This document shows positions 42,721 to 51,831 of a stretch of 64,000 bases of DNA, one piece after another. The notes beneath the pieces were generated by a model, which saw only the letters and a program-made list of their open reading frames with translations, did not search any database and was not told the origin of the DNA. Made by a program: the position numbers and the translations under genes. Source of the stretch: Candidatus Fraserbacteria bacterium. Its GTDB lineage: Bacteria; Bipolaricaulota; Bipolaricaulia; RBG-16-55-9; JAJCYT01. Location: NCBI GenBank assembly GCA_029262795.1, contig JAJCYT010000026.1, positions 114,273 through 178,272 of the forward strand. The letters are read 5' to 3'. The stretch's first letter is position 1, and each line of letters begins with the position of its first letter.

Positions 42721-43604
42721 TAGTCGCGGCGATGAAATTCCCAGGCAGCCAAGACCAACATCACAATCATGAATGTGCCAGAAGTGCCCATCACAAGGGG
42801 GATATCCACTGTGATGGCAGAAATTTCTGCTGAAATTGCATCAACATTGCTGCCCAGCAATTGTGTTGCCAACGTCTCAAGGTCAGATGTTTTTGGCAGA
42901 ATCATGTAGACAATATCGATGCCCGCTTGCCAACTGTCAGGAATGAAGGCCGTGAGTTCTTGTGTTGACCTTGCTGCGAATATGACTGAACTGACAATAT
43001 GCAGCAGGATCGTTGAAATCAGACTCAAGGCGGTGTTGCGGGTCCAAATGGCAACCAGCAATGCCACCGATGAATAAATGGCAAAGCTAAAGATCATGAT
43101 CAAACCACCAGTTAACAACTCTGGTTTATATATGCCTGTTTTTAGCCCAATCAACCCCATCATGATGCTGATAAAAATCATTGTGGTGGCAGCAACCAGG
43201 ACCAATGCGCCAACGTATTTGGACAGCAATAAACCCACTCTTGAAAGTGGTTTGGCCAAAATCCAGTACAGTCGTTGTGATTGAAAGATGGGCACAAACA
43301 GGGTGGCTGCAATAAATATGCCTAGGAAAATACCCCAAGGGCTGAGTGTCCCCAGGGTAAGAATGGCGCTGACAGAAGCAATGAGTTCCAGAGGGAAAGA
43401 GGGTAAAGCAAAACCATCACCCGAGCTGGAAGGTGCGCTAAAAAAGCCAATGTGAACTTCGCCAGGGGTGGCTTCGCTCGGCGATATTTGAAACCCTACG
43501 CCAAACATGACAAGAATCATGACCACGATAATTCCCACCACAATAGATGTTTTGCGTGCCCAGGATTCGCGCCAGGTGTCAGTGACAATTGCTAAATATT
43601 TCAC
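42717..43604 (-). CDS. ABC-2 type transporter permease
   Basis: A 295-residue permease with about six helices and a long loop after helix 1. FVPIFQSQRLYWILAKPLSRVGLLLSKYVGALVLV is the ABC-2 coupling region (usually 'R..G....L..P..R......K'). It resembles the ABC-2 family 3/NosY-type permeases used for efflux or export. Its start overlaps the ATPase stop codon by 4 bp (ATGA). No substrate clue beyond pairing with the ATPase upstream. Confidence 0.85.
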   Translation of the reverse strand: MKYLAIVTDTWRESWARKTSIVVGIIVVMILVMFGVGFQISPSEATPGEVHIGFFSAPSSSGDGFALPSFPLELIASVSAILTLGTLSPWGIFLGIFIAATLFVPIFQSQRLYWILAKPLSRVGLLLSKYVGALVLVAATTMIFISIMMGLIGLKTGIYKPELLTGGLIMIFSFAIYSSVALLVAIWTRNTALSLISTILLHIVSSVIFAARSTQELTAFIPDSWQAGIDIVYMILPKTSDLETLATQLLGSNVDAISAEISAITVDIPLVMGTSGTFMIVMLVLAAWEFHRRDY

Positions 43605-44335
43605 ACAGCCTCCGAAGTGGTGGGCTGATTGCGAATCAGTTCCACAAAGTAATGTTCCAAATCTTGTGCTGCGGTCAATTCTTTCATGGATCCTTCGCGG
43701 ATGAGCTTGCCTTCATGCAAGATGGCAACGTGATCACAAAATGTTTCAATTTCAGCCAAAACATGTGAGCTGATGAAAATAGTGGCCCCTGCGCCTTTGA
43801 GTTGCAGCAGCAGATCTTTGATGTCGGCTCGCCCCAATGGGTCAAGACCTTCGTTGGGCTCATCCAGAATCAGCACTTGCGGATGATTGATCATGGCTTG
43901 TGCCATGCCCAGGCGTTGACGCATCCCTTTGGAAAACGTTTTCAGTTTGGATTTACGGCGCGATTCCAACCCCACTTGATTGAGCAAGGTGTCAATGCGC
44001 TCTTTTCTAATTCTTACAGGCAATTCGAATAACTGGCCCACAAAGTCGAGCAATTGTTCGGCATTGAGGTGTTCGGGCATCAGGTGGTCTTCAGGCAGGT
44101 AGCCGAGTTTGATTCTGGAACTGGCTTGAGTGGAAGGCTGGCCGAGAATTGAAATCTGTCCCTGATCCGAACGGACCAGATCGAGAATACATTTAATCAG
44201 TGTGGTCTTTCCGGCCCCGTTGGGGCCAAGCAATCCAAAAATCTGTTGCGGTGCAACATCCAATGACACATCATCAAGGGCCAATACGCCATTTTGATAT
44301 TTTTTGGAAACCTGCTGAATAGACAACACACTCAT
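43601..44335 (-). CDS. ABC transporter ATP-binding protein
   Basis: A 244-residue ATPase: Walker A GPNGAGKTT, Q-loop in LGYLPEDHLMPEHL (Glu replaces the usual Gln, as in several NosF/NatA-type proteins), signature FSKGMRQRLGMAQAM, Walker B VLILDEPNEGLD, and switch His in ISSHVLAEIE. It powers the overlapping permease gene downstream, so the pair is a minimal ABC-2 exporter distinct from the three-gene one at 23-26 kb. The 390 bp upstream hold no gene, only a degenerate G-rich repeat. Confidence 0.92.
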   Translation of the reverse strand: MSVLSIQQVSKKYQNGVLALDDVSLDVAPQQIFGLLGPNGAGKTTLIKCILDLVRSDQGQISILGQPSTQASSRIKLGYLPEDHLMPEHLNAEQLLDFVGQLFELPVRIRKERIDTLLNQVGLESRRKSKLKTFSKGMRQRLGMAQAMINHPQVLILDEPNEGLDPLGRADIKDLLLQLKGAGATIFISSHVLAEIETFCDHVAILHEGKLIREGSMKELTAAQDLEHYFVELIRNQPTTSEAV

Positions 44336-44518
44336 GGTCCACTTCCTCTCCGATCAGGAGTCTACTTGGATGTAAGAAATCACGCAAACAAATGAACAAA
44401 TTTGATGCTCTAATGGATTCTTATCATATATACCACATAACCATTTGATAAAGTTTCTCTATGTCTAGTCAACAAATTAGTAAGGAATAAACAAAGTGTC
44501 CAGAATTTATTTCCATGG

Positions 44519-44606
44519 TCAAAATCGTGTCTCCCTTCCTTTAGAAGTATCCCCTTGTGTAAGGAGGTTGGGTATTAGAAGGGGTTGGAAGATTTGCAGG
44601 GATTGA
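44519..44606 (+). repeat. G-rich dispersed repeat, degenerate copy
   Basis: AAAATCGTGTCTCCCTTCC, then TCCCCTTGTGTAAGGAGGTTGGGTATTAGAAGGGG. The order of parts follows the family but many G and C positions have mutated. It lies in the gap 44336-44727. Confidence 0.5.
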
Positions 44607-44727
44607 AGAATAGGCCTAGAATAAATGACACCAGAGAAATAGAGAGGCGTGTATCCATGAATTTGGGTTCTGTAGAGATTTATTCACTTCAATATAAAAA
44701 GCACATCCTAAATAGGGGAGGATTGCA

Positions 44728-46185
44728 ATGAAACCGATCAGCCTGTTCAGTCTGTTGTTGGCGTTCACGCTGTTGCTTGCAGGTTGCGGTGGCAACCAGG
44801 CACCTAGCGTGACGATCAATTCACCGGAAAACAACGAAACCCTGAGAGAACTTCGTGTTGATTTTACAGGGGTGGCAGAAGACCCTGAAGGCACCGCCCT
44901 CACTTACGAGTGGGATTTTGGCGATGAACTTACTGGCACAGGATCACAATCCAGTCATACTTATGAAGAAGGCGGCAACTACACAGTGAAGCTCACAGTC
45001 ACCGATGAAGGTGATGCCACAGGTTCGAGCAGCATTAATATTCGCGTTAACGATCCACCGCGCGTGGTCTCTGAAATTATCACTGAACAAGATGCTGGTG
45101 TGGTGCTTAAATTTCTTTCGGGTGAAGCCCCATTGACGGTCGATTTCGACGGTTCCAAAACCACGGACAAAGATGGTACGATTTTTAGCTATGTCTGGGA
45201 TTTTGGCGATGGCAGTGCCACTGTGGAAGGTGCCGCAACACAACACGTTTATGACCTGCCTGGAGAGTACAACATCTCTTTGCGTGTGACGGACAACATG
45301 GGGGCGATCAGTGAAGATACTTCAATTAATGTCACCGTGTTACAGCCTGCCATTCCCATCAGCCGCGATGAAAATGGCACACACATCATCCGGATGGTGA
45401 CCGATGATTCAGGCAATTACTTTGAGCCTGCGGTGATTAAGATCCAGCCTGGAGACACTGTGCGCTGGGTCAACACCAATGGGGTTCATGCCACGGCCTC
45501 GTATTCACCTGACAATCAAAAGGCGTGGGGCATGCCGGAAACTGCTACAGGTTGGGATTCTGGTTTGATGACCGAAGCCGATGCCACGTTTGAACAAACC
45601 TTCGACACCGAAGGCACTTATGCGTACTTCTGTCTGCCGCACGAAGCGTTGGGTATGGTGGGCATCGTCATTGTCGGCAATGTGTTACCCGAACTGAATC
45701 AGGATTTTTTGAACGGACTGTCACAGCCTGCGCGTGAAGAATTTGCCAAGCTGTCTGGATTGGGTGCTGGAGGCGTGATTCACACCATCGAGATGACGTC
45801 TTCAACCACATTCTCACCTGCGGTGTTGCGTGTTAGCCCTGGCGACACGATCAAATGGATCAATGCCAGCGCCTTTCCACATACGGTGACGGCGTATCAC
45901 CCTGAGAATTTGGGCAAAGGCAACGGGCTGCCTACAGATGCTGAAGTGTTTGATTCCGGCCTCATCCCTGGGGAAGGTGATGAATGGTCCTACACCATTC
46001 CATTGGATGCACCTCCAGGAACGTATGCTTATTTCTGTCTGCCGCACGAATCGCTTGGCATGGTGGGTATGTTGATTGTGGGGGACTATGTGCCATTGAG
46101 TGAAGCCTTTATTAGCACCCTGAACGAGCAATCTACGCAAGATGCGTTTGCCGCACTGATGGAGGAGGCGTTGAATCTGCCATGA
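44728..46185 (+). CDS. Lipoprotein with two PKD domains and two cupredoxin domains
   Basis: A 485-residue lipoprotein (FTLLLAGC, lipidated Cys20). Two PKD domains follow (about 28-110 and 120-205), each with YxWDFGDxxxx and HxYxxxGxY. Then come two plastocyanin-like cupredoxin domains (about 210-320 and 345-455). Each has the type-1 copper ligands: His in NGVHATA or FPHTVTA, then Cys, His and Met in YFCLPHEALGM and YFCLPHESLGM. It should sit on the cell envelope and carry electrons or bind copper. AGGGGAGG precedes the ATG. Its stop overlaps the DUF1028 start by 4 bp, so the two are coupled. Confidence 0.9.
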   Translation: MKPISLFSLLLAFTLLLAGCGGNQAPSVTINSPENNETLRELRVDFTGVAEDPEGTALTYEWDFGDELTGTGSQSSHTYEEGGNYTVKLTVTDEGDATGSSSINIRVNDPPRVVSEIITEQDAGVVLKFLSGEAPLTVDFDGSKTTDKDGTIFSYVWDFGDGSATVEGAATQHVYDLPGEYNISLRVTDNMGAISEDTSINVTVLQPAIPISRDENGTHIIRMVTDDSGNYFEPAVIKIQPGDTVRWVNTNGVHATASYSPDNQKAWGMPETATGWDSGLMTEADATFEQTFDTEGTYAYFCLPHEALGMVGIVIVGNVLPELNQDFLNGLSQPAREEFAKLSGLGAGGVIHTIEMTSSTTFSPAVLRVSPGDTIKWINASAFPHTVTAYHPENLGKGNGLPTDAEVFDSGLIPGEGDEWSYTIPLDAPPGTYAYFCLPHESLGMVGMLIVGDYVPLSEAFISTLNEQSTQDAFAALMEEALNLP

Positions 46186-47057
46186 AAAAAATGATCCGAC
46201 CTTCAACTTTTTCGATTGTGGCACATGACCCAGAGGCCAAAACCTGGGGTGTGGCGGTTCAGTCCAAATTTCTTGCAGTGGGGGCAGTGGTCCCTTTTGC
46301 TGAAGCAGGTGTGGGAGCGATTGCAACCCAGTCGTTTGTGAACACCAGCTACGGACCCAATGGACTGGCTCTGATGCGTGAGGGCATGTCGGCTCAAGAA
46401 GTGATCGATAAACTCTCTGCCGAAGATGAAGGCCGCGAACATCGCCAATGGGGGGTGGTCGATGCCAATGGCAATAGCGCCACATTTACCGGCAAGGACT
46501 GTTATGGCTGGGCAGGTGGGCAAACAGGGATAAATTACACCTGCCAAGGCAATATTCTGGCCAATGGGAACGTGGTACCAGCAATGGCCAAAGCATTTGA
46601 AGACAGCCAGGGACAACCTCTGGCCGAACGGTTGATTGCCTCACTAAGTGCTGGGCAGGCCACCGGTGGAGACAAGCGCGGGCAGCAGTCGGCGGCTTTG
46701 TTTGTGGTCAAAGAGGCGGCAGGCTACGGCGGCTACACCGATCATTTGGTCAACCTGCGCGTGGACGATCATACGACACCCATCGAAGAACTGGCCCGCA
46801 TCTACGATTTGCAGCAGCTTTATTTTGGTGAGACTGAAGAAACAGTTGATTTGAGTGGTGATACGCTACATACCGTTCAATCGATACTCAATCAGTTGGG
46901 CTATTTGGAGGCTGCCAGTGGTCAGTTGGATGACGTTACCCGCAAGGCGATGGAAGCATTTTGCGGCACAGAAAATCTTGAAATGCGTCTGAGTCAAGAT
47001 CGAACAAAACTGGATGTGGAAATTTTCAAGTTTATGCAAAATTTGGCCGAGTCCTGA
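46182..47057 (+). CDS. DUF1028 protein with putative peptidoglycan-binding tail
   Basis: A 291-residue protein. Residues 5-215 are a DUF1028 domain (Ntn-hydrolase-like fold): STFSIVAHDPEAKTWGVAVQSKFLAVGAVVPFAEAGVGAIATQ, QWGVVDANGNSATFTG, CYGWAGG and YTCQGNIL. The tail (about 225-290: TVQSILNQLGYL ... GQLDDVTRKAMEAFCG) fits the putative peptidoglycan-binding module often fused to DUF1028. No signal peptide is visible. Function unproven; some relatives sit with peptidases. It overlaps the cupredoxin lipoprotein gene by 4 bp. Confidence 0.88.
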   Translation: MKKMIRPSTFSIVAHDPEAKTWGVAVQSKFLAVGAVVPFAEAGVGAIATQSFVNTSYGPNGLALMREGMSAQEVIDKLSAEDEGREHRQWGVVDANGNSATFTGKDCYGWAGGQTGINYTCQGNILANGNVVPAMAKAFEDSQGQPLAERLIASLSAGQATGGDKRGQQSAALFVVKEAAGYGGYTDHLVNLRVDDHTTPIEELARIYDLQQLYFGETEETVDLSGDTLHTVQSILNQLGYLEAASGQLDDVTRKAMEAFCGTENLEMRLSQDRTKLDVEIFKFMQNLAES

Positions 47058-47066
47058 TCAAGCTCG

Positions 47067-47828
47067 ATGTCGGATCAAATTCGACTGATCGAAGAATTGG
47101 CGGCCAATGCATGGCCCGCTTTGATAAACCAACATGTCGATGGTTGGCGCTTTCGCTTTCAATACGATGTGACTCGGCGAGCCAATTCCGTGTTGCCCAA
47201 TGGGGCAGGAAAACTTTCTTTGCAAGAAAAGATCAGTTTGGCTGAATCTTTCTATCGTCATAAGCATTTGCCTGTTCGCTTCCAAATGTGTGTGGCTGCG
47301 CAACCTGTTGAATTGGATCAAACACTTGCCAAGCGAGGTTATCGGGCAACGGCGCACACGTCTGTTCAAACCATTGATATGGATCAATTGCTAAAACAAA
47401 CGGACGGATATGACACACCACAAATCGAGATCAATGATTCCTTTGATGATCAATGGCTAAATTTGTATTGTCCTGTAGAGAAATTTGGTGAGCATCAGCA
47501 ACAAATGAGAAAAAACATTCTTAGTCGAATTGCGCCTGTCACTGGCTATGCTCTATTGAAGATCAATAAGCAACCAGCAGCCATTGGTGTGGGTGTGGTT
47601 GAACGTGATTGGTTGGGTTTGTTTGGCATGTTTACGGCAGATCATTATCGACGTCAGCAGGCGGCTACGCAGATTCTTCGAGCGTTGGCCTTGTGGGGTC
47701 AACAACAAGGAGCCGTTCAAAGTTATTTGCAGGTGATGCAGGATAACCTTGCTGCCACATCGCTGTATCAACGGGTTGGCTTCGAAACATTGTATGATTA
47801 CCACTATCGTGAGAAAGATCATGGTTAA
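47067..47828 (+). CDS. GNAT family N-acetyltransferase
   Basis: A 253-residue protein whose C-terminal half (about 155-250) has the acetyl-CoA-binding GNAT core: IGVGVVERDWLGLFGMFTADHYRRQQAATQILRALALWG, and YLQVMQDNLAATSLYQRVGFET (motif B). The N-terminal half (VDGWRFRFQYDVTRRANSVLP) matches the N-terminal domain found in a GNAT subgroup. The R-Q-Q-A-A-T loop is a slightly altered form of the pyrophosphate-binding Q/RxxGxG/A. Substrate unknown. It lies 9 bp after DUF1028 and overlaps the metallopeptidase start by 8 bp. Confidence 0.85.
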   Translation: MSDQIRLIEELAANAWPALINQHVDGWRFRFQYDVTRRANSVLPNGAGKLSLQEKISLAESFYRHKHLPVRFQMCVAAQPVELDQTLAKRGYRATAHTSVQTIDMDQLLKQTDGYDTPQIEINDSFDDQWLNLYCPVEKFGEHQQQMRKNILSRIAPVTGYALLKINKQPAAIGVGVVERDWLGLFGMFTADHYRRQQAATQILRALALWGQQQGAVQSYLQVMQDNLAATSLYQRVGFETLYDYHYREKDHG

Positions 47829-48192
47829 TCAGGATATCTTTGATCAATGGGTCAATGAAACAATTAACGATCTACCACCATTTTTTAAAGATCGCATTGA
47901 AAATGTACTGTTTGTGGTGGAAGATAAACCGGCTGCCAATATCGAGTTTTCGGATGAGATTTTGGGGCTGTATGAAGGGATCCCTTTACCAGAACGTTCG
48001 GTGTCTCAAGATGGATTCATCTTTCCCGATGTGATCACGTTGTATAAGAAAAATATTGAAGCCATTTCTCGCAATGAAGCTGAGATCAAACAACAGATCA
48101 AGGAAACGGTATGGCATGAGTTGGGCCATTACTTCGGTTTGGATGAAAATCAAATGGATGAGATTGAGCGGCAATGGAATCGAAATCGTTGA
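47821..48192 (+). CDS. Metallopeptidase family protein (zincin-like)
   Basis: A 123-residue minimal zincin. TVWHELGHYFGLDENQMDEIE contains HExGHxxG, with two His and the catalytic Glu, and a Met further on, as in the DUF1025/metallopeptidase family of actinobacteria and others. The N-terminal IFDQWVNETINDLPPFFKDRIENVLFVVEDKP is typical of that family. The ATG at 47821 follows GAGAAAG inside the end of the GNAT gene. It is likely cytoplasmic; substrate unknown. Confidence 0.88.
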   Translation: MVNQDIFDQWVNETINDLPPFFKDRIENVLFVVEDKPAANIEFSDEILGLYEGIPLPERSVSQDGFIFPDVITLYKKNIEAISRNEAEIKQQIKETVWHELGHYFGLDENQMDEIERQWNRNR

Positions 48193-48310
48193 ATCAATGC
48201 GACAAGTTGGACATTTATAGCAAAAACTATGGTTACCTTAAGGACTTGACAAGTACCCCCCAAGCGCCCGATAATAAGTGAAGAAACGATACCGATAGGA
48301 GGCCCTGAAC

Positions 48311-48811
48311 ATGCGCAAAGTTGAAGTCAAGGCACTCGTAATGGACTACATCCAAAAGACCCCTGTGGTCTTGCTCCAAGATCCGGTCAGCGAAAAAGCT
48401 GTTCCTGTATGGATCGGCAGTAACGAGGCGCATGCCATTGCCTACGGGCTCCAGGACAAAGAGTTTCCTCGCCCATTGACGCATGATCTGATGGGCAACA
48501 TGGTCAACAGCCTGGGTGGAGAGTTGGAAAAGATCGTCATCGACAGTCTTCATGATAATGTTTATTATGCGACCTTGTTTGTCAGGGATGTGGACGATCA
48601 GGTCCACGAAATTGACGCCCGCCCCTCCGATTCTGTGGCCTTGGCGGTACGCACCGATATCCCCATTTTTATTGCGGATGACGTGTTTGACAATGCTGCC
48701 ATCGAAATGCCGGAGCAGGACGATGAAGAAAATATCTTGCAGGCGGAAGATTTTGAAGACTTTGTCGAAGGCAAGATGAATCTTTCAGATTTTAAAAAGT
48801 TCATCGGCTAA
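48311..48811 (+). CDS. Bifunctional nuclease family protein (DUF151)
   Basis: A 166-residue protein of the BFN/DUF151 family. Characteristic are VVLLQDPVSEKAVPVWIGSNEAHAIAYGL, RPLTHDLMGNMVNSLGG and EIDARPSDSVALAVRTDIPIFI. Family members have been reported to have RNase and DNase activity; a UVR-like C-terminal motif is weak here (DFEDFVEGKMNLSDFKKF). GATAGGAGG precedes the ATG. pgk starts 46 bp after it and may be in the same operon. Confidence 0.92.
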   Translation: MRKVEVKALVMDYIQKTPVVLLQDPVSEKAVPVWIGSNEAHAIAYGLQDKEFPRPLTHDLMGNMVNSLGGELEKIVIDSLHDNVYYATLFVRDVDDQVHEIDARPSDSVALAVRTDIPIFIADDVFDNAAIEMPEQDDEENILQAEDFEDFVEGKMNLSDFKKFIG

Positions 48812-48857
48812 CGGAGTCCGCCACAACGATTCCACTTTAAAATTAAGGAACTTTGAT

Positions 48858-50042
48858 ATGGCTCTGCCTTTTCCGTGCTTACAGGATCAGCAGATCGATG
48901 GTCGTCGTGTGCTGGTGCGTGTAGATTTCAACGTGCCGCTTAAAGACGGTGCCGTCTTTGACGATGGCCGTATTCGCTCAGCATTGCCCACCATTCAACA
49001 TTTGATCGAGAAAAATGCCATTGTGGCGCTGGCCTCCCATTTGGGACGTCCCAAAGGTGTGGATGAGTCGTTACGCCTCAAGCCGGTGGCTGAACGCCTG
49101 GGCGAATTGCTGGGTAAACCTGTTCACAGCGCCTCAGGCTGCATTGGAGCCGAAGTGGAAGACCAGGTGGCTGGCCTCAGCGCGGGCGATGTCATTGTTT
49201 TAGACAACTTGCGTTTTCACGAAGCGGAAAAGAAAAACGATCCTGAATTTGCCAAAGCCCTGGCCAAACCGTTCGAATTGTTTGTGCAGGACGCCTTTGG
49301 CAGCCTCCATCGTGCCCACGCTTCCACGGATGCCATCACAAGAGAACTTCCATCCTGTGCTGGACTGCTGGTACAAAAGGAAATGGAGTCACTCAGCAGG
49401 CTGGTTGAAGCCCCTGAGCATCCCTATAAGGTCATTATCGGAGGTAAAAAAGCTCAGGAAAAGATTGGTGGCTTGTTTGGGCTGCTCAACCATGCAGACG
49501 AATTCCTCATTGGAGGAGGGATTTCTTACACTTTTTTGGTGAACAAGCGCATTTCGGTAGGCAATTCCATTGTGGCCGAAGAATGGCGCGATGAAGCCAA
49601 GCGTTTTGTCGAAGAAGCCTATCACAAAGGTGCATCTGTCATCCTTCCTAAAGACGTTCAGATCACACAAGAACTCAAAGAAAATCCTGAATCTGTGATT
49701 GCACTCATCAACAAGATCCCTGATGGCTGGGAAGGTGTGGATATCGGCCCTGAAACCACCAAGGACTTTAGACGTCGCCTAAAAGAAGCCAAGACGATCT
49801 TCTGGGCTGGGCCGCTTGGTGCCTTTGAGTTCCCACCCTTCAATACAGGCACCCTGGAAATTGCCAAAGCCGTGGCTGAATCCGATGCATTCGTTGTGGT
49901 CGGCGGTGGTGAATCCGGCGCTGCGTTTGCTCAGGCAGGCCTTAGTCCCGACAACGTGTTTGTATCCACCGGCGGCGGTGCAGCGCTCGAATATGCCAGT
50001 GGAAAGACACTACCGGGACTCGAGGCGTTGAAAGGCGAGTAA
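48858..50042 (+). CDS. pgk: Phosphoglycerate kinase
   Basis: A 394-residue glycolytic kinase transferring phosphate between 1,3-bisphosphoglycerate and ADP. Signatures: RRVLVRVDFNVPLKDG, LASHLGRPKG, LDNLRFHEAEKKNDPEFA, DAFGSLHRAHASTD, IIGGKKAQEKIGGLFGLL, FWAGPLGAFEFPPFNTGT and FVSTGGGAALEYASG. Serine replaces the usual Ala/Thr in DAFGSLHRA, and IIGGKK replaces the more usual IxGGxKV. AAGGAAC precedes the ATG. gapA and tpiA are not in the window. Confidence 0.96.
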   Translation: MALPFPCLQDQQIDGRRVLVRVDFNVPLKDGAVFDDGRIRSALPTIQHLIEKNAIVALASHLGRPKGVDESLRLKPVAERLGELLGKPVHSASGCIGAEVEDQVAGLSAGDVIVLDNLRFHEAEKKNDPEFAKALAKPFELFVQDAFGSLHRAHASTDAITRELPSCAGLLVQKEMESLSRLVEAPEHPYKVIIGGKKAQEKIGGLFGLLNHADEFLIGGGISYTFLVNKRISVGNSIVAEEWRDEAKRFVEEAYHKGASVILPKDVQITQELKENPESVIALINKIPDGWEGVDIGPETTKDFRRRLKEAKTIFWAGPLGAFEFPPFNTGTLEIAKAVAESDAFVVVGGGESGAAFAQAGLSPDNVFVSTGGGAALEYASGKTLPGLEALKGE

Positions 50043-50052
50043 AGGCAAATGC

Positions 50053-50125
50053 TTGAGCTAAAGACTTCAAATCCCCCAACCCCCTTTTCCAAAGAGGGCT
50101 ACAGTTAGACTTCGTAAATTGATTC
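50053..50125 (-). repeat. G-rich dispersed repeat, full copy
   Basis: Minus strand: TTACGAAGTCTAACTGTAGC, CCTCTTTGGAAAAGGGGG, TTGGGGGATTTGAAGTCTTT. It lies in the pgk-DinB gap; the remaining bases to 50237 show nothing else. Confidence 0.7.
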
Positions 50126-50237
50126 TGATGTTCGCTATATATTCTTCCCAATGGGTTGATGTTAGCTAAATGCTTTCAAGACTTTCTTTTCACGTGGCTC
50201 TATTGGGTAAAATTCATCTAAGTTCAATCATTCAAAT

Positions 50238-50714
50238 TTATGCCTCATCATAAGGGTCATGTCCCAGCATCCATCGGTTATAGGTGATCTGGCCCACATG
50301 GTAATATTCGTGGCGCAATATCCAGCGAATCATGGCTTCAGGCGCATATTCTTTACCCCACCATGCCTGCAAAGCTTCGGGCATCGGTTTCACTGTAAAG
50401 AATTCTTCATCAGAACAGGACTCTAAAAAATCGTTGGTTTCTTTACGGATATTGGCCATGTCACTGAAAATGCTATCTACATCTTCGCCGCTCCATGTAA
50501 CAGCCGTTTGCCAATTTAACACATCACCTGTGTTGAGCATGCGGGTGTGTATTTTTTCCATAATACCCACTTCTTCAAGTTGAGCTTTTACAGATTTCAT
50601 CCCTGGGCGAGGTTCCCAGACAAATTCTTCGGCTGAGATCCCCTTGCAATAACCCAATAACGCTTCGCGTGTTCCTGCCAATTCACTTTGAAGTTGTTTT
50701 CTGAGGTTATACAT
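50238..50714 (-). CDS. DinB family protein
   Basis: A 158-residue four-helix-bundle protein of the DinB/YfiT superfamily. The metal-binding His triad is expected from the helix-1/2 region (EKIHTRML) and the C-terminal HEYYHVGQITYNRWM, where H-x3-H is plain. Relatives are thiol-dependent S-transferases or metal-dependent hydrolases, often stress linked. The ATG follows a weak ribosome site. A second DinB-like gene is at 63 kb. Confidence 0.85.
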   Translation of the reverse strand: MYNLRKQLQSELAGTREALLGYCKGISAEEFVWEPRPGMKSVKAQLEEVGIMEKIHTRMLNTGDVLNWQTAVTWSGEDVDSIFSDMANIRKETNDFLESCSDEEFFTVKPMPEALQAWWGKEYAPEAMIRWILRHEYYHVGQITYNRWMLGHDPYDEA

Positions 50715-51035
50715 ATGTATTCCTTTGATAATAGAGATATTTTTTGAATTTACTTTATTTAAGAGCAGAAGTCAATATTTGGAGATAAATAAACAATCGC
50801 ATAGTTATTCAATTGCTTATTTGTGCGATTAGTTTTCTGTTTGTTTGGCTAACATTTTAACTAAGTGTTTAAATAGCTAATTATCTAATTACTTAAACGC
50901 ATTGATAAACGAACAGGTAAACAAACAAAAGAGTGACTGATTGGCTATTTGTTTGACTATATAATTAATTACTTATTTGACTAAACGAACAAATGGTTGT
51001 ATAAACAGTTACCTGTGTCCTTTTATGGACGCATA
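50715..51035 (+). promoter_or_regulatory. AT-rich repeat region upstream of parA, putative centromere-like site
   Basis: A very AT-rich 320-bp gap. Imperfect direct repeats: TAATTACTTA...AAACGAACA at about 50886-50915 and 50966-50992; TTTGGCTA (50844), ATTGGCTA (50940), TTTGACTA (50952 and 50976). An inverted pair AATCGCA/TGCGATT lies at about 50797-50830. Partition modules with a ParA and a small RHH protein carry their centromere as upstream repeats, so parS is one reading; an operator is another. Confidence 0.5.
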
Positions 51036-51048
51036 TAAAGGAGATAAG

Positions 51049-51831
51049 GTGGGAGGCATGAGAGCGACTACAATTACCATTGCAAACCAAAAGGGCGGTA
51101 CGGGGAAGACCACAACTGCGGTCAATTTGGCGGCAGGCATGGCGCTTGAAGGAAAAAAAGTGGTCCTGATTGATATGGACCCCCAGGCACACAGCACAAG
51201 TCATTTGGGCGTGCATGAGCCTGATGTGACAATAGAAGATGTTATGTCCAGGCGTGCGAAGGCGAGGGAGGCCACGTACGAAACGCCTGTTGAAAACCTT
51301 TTCTTAATTGCCAGTGCAACCTCACTCAGCATTTATGAAGCCAATGTGGTGAAAGAAGTAGGCAACGAATTTATTCTGCGTGAGGCCCTTGATACGCTTC
51401 GCCCTTATGTGGATTTTATCGTTATTGATTGTCCACCATCACTGGATGTGCTCACGATTAATGCACTGTCCACATCTGACTTTATTTATATTGCCACACA
51501 AAGTGAATATTTTGCGCTAGATGGGGTGGCCAAATTGCGCAAAACAATGGAAACCATTGAAAAACGTATCAATCCCGAATTGAAGTTGGGTGGCATCATC
51601 ATGACCATGTTTTCCAAACGCATTAATCATCATATGGAAGCGTTACAATTGTTGGAAAACACGTTTGATGAACAAATTTGCGAAACCCGAATTCGGCGTA
51701 ATGTGAAGTTAGCGGATGCATCCAGTCATGGTGTACCGATTCAGCTTTACGACAAAAATTGTCATGGTGCAGAAGACTACAACAATCTGGCCACGGAGGT
51801 GATGGAGCGATGCCTAAGCGTAAGGACGTGA
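51049..51831 (+). CDS. parA: ParA family ATPase
   Basis: A 260-residue deviant Walker ATPase. KGGTGKTT (15-22) is the P-loop with the signature Lys, DMDPQAHST is motif A', and [17 protein letters not shown] is Walker B. No N-terminal DNA-binding extension is present, as in short type Ib plasmid ParAs and Soj. The GTG at 51049 is chosen because AAAGGAG lies 5 nt upstream; the ATG at 51058 has a purine site only 1 nt away. It moves DNA or protein cargo on the nucleoid. The RHH-like gene overlaps its end by 22 bp. Confidence 0.92.
   Translation: MGGMRATTITIANQKGGTGKTTTAVNLAAGMALEGKKVVLIDMDPQAHSTSHLGVHEPDVTIEDVMSRRAKAREATYETPVENLFLIASATSLSIYEANVVKEVGNEFILREALDTLRPYVDFIVIDCPPSLDVLTINALSTSDFIYIATQSEYFALDGVAKLRKTMETIEKRINPELKLGGIIMTMFSKRINHHMEALQLLENTFDEQICETRIRRNVKLADASSHGVPIQLYDKNCHGAEDYNNLATEVMERCLSVRT

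Noticed and set aside
50060..50100. TTCAAATCCCCCAAC considered as a tRNA T-arm
   Set aside because: It is part of the G-rich repeat; no acceptor, D or anticodon arms can be drawn around it. No tRNA was found elsewhere in the window.
50886..50992. AT-rich repeats considered as iterons of a replication origin
   Set aside because: Only two long imperfect copies are visible and no Rep gene is nearby. A partition site or operator fits better.
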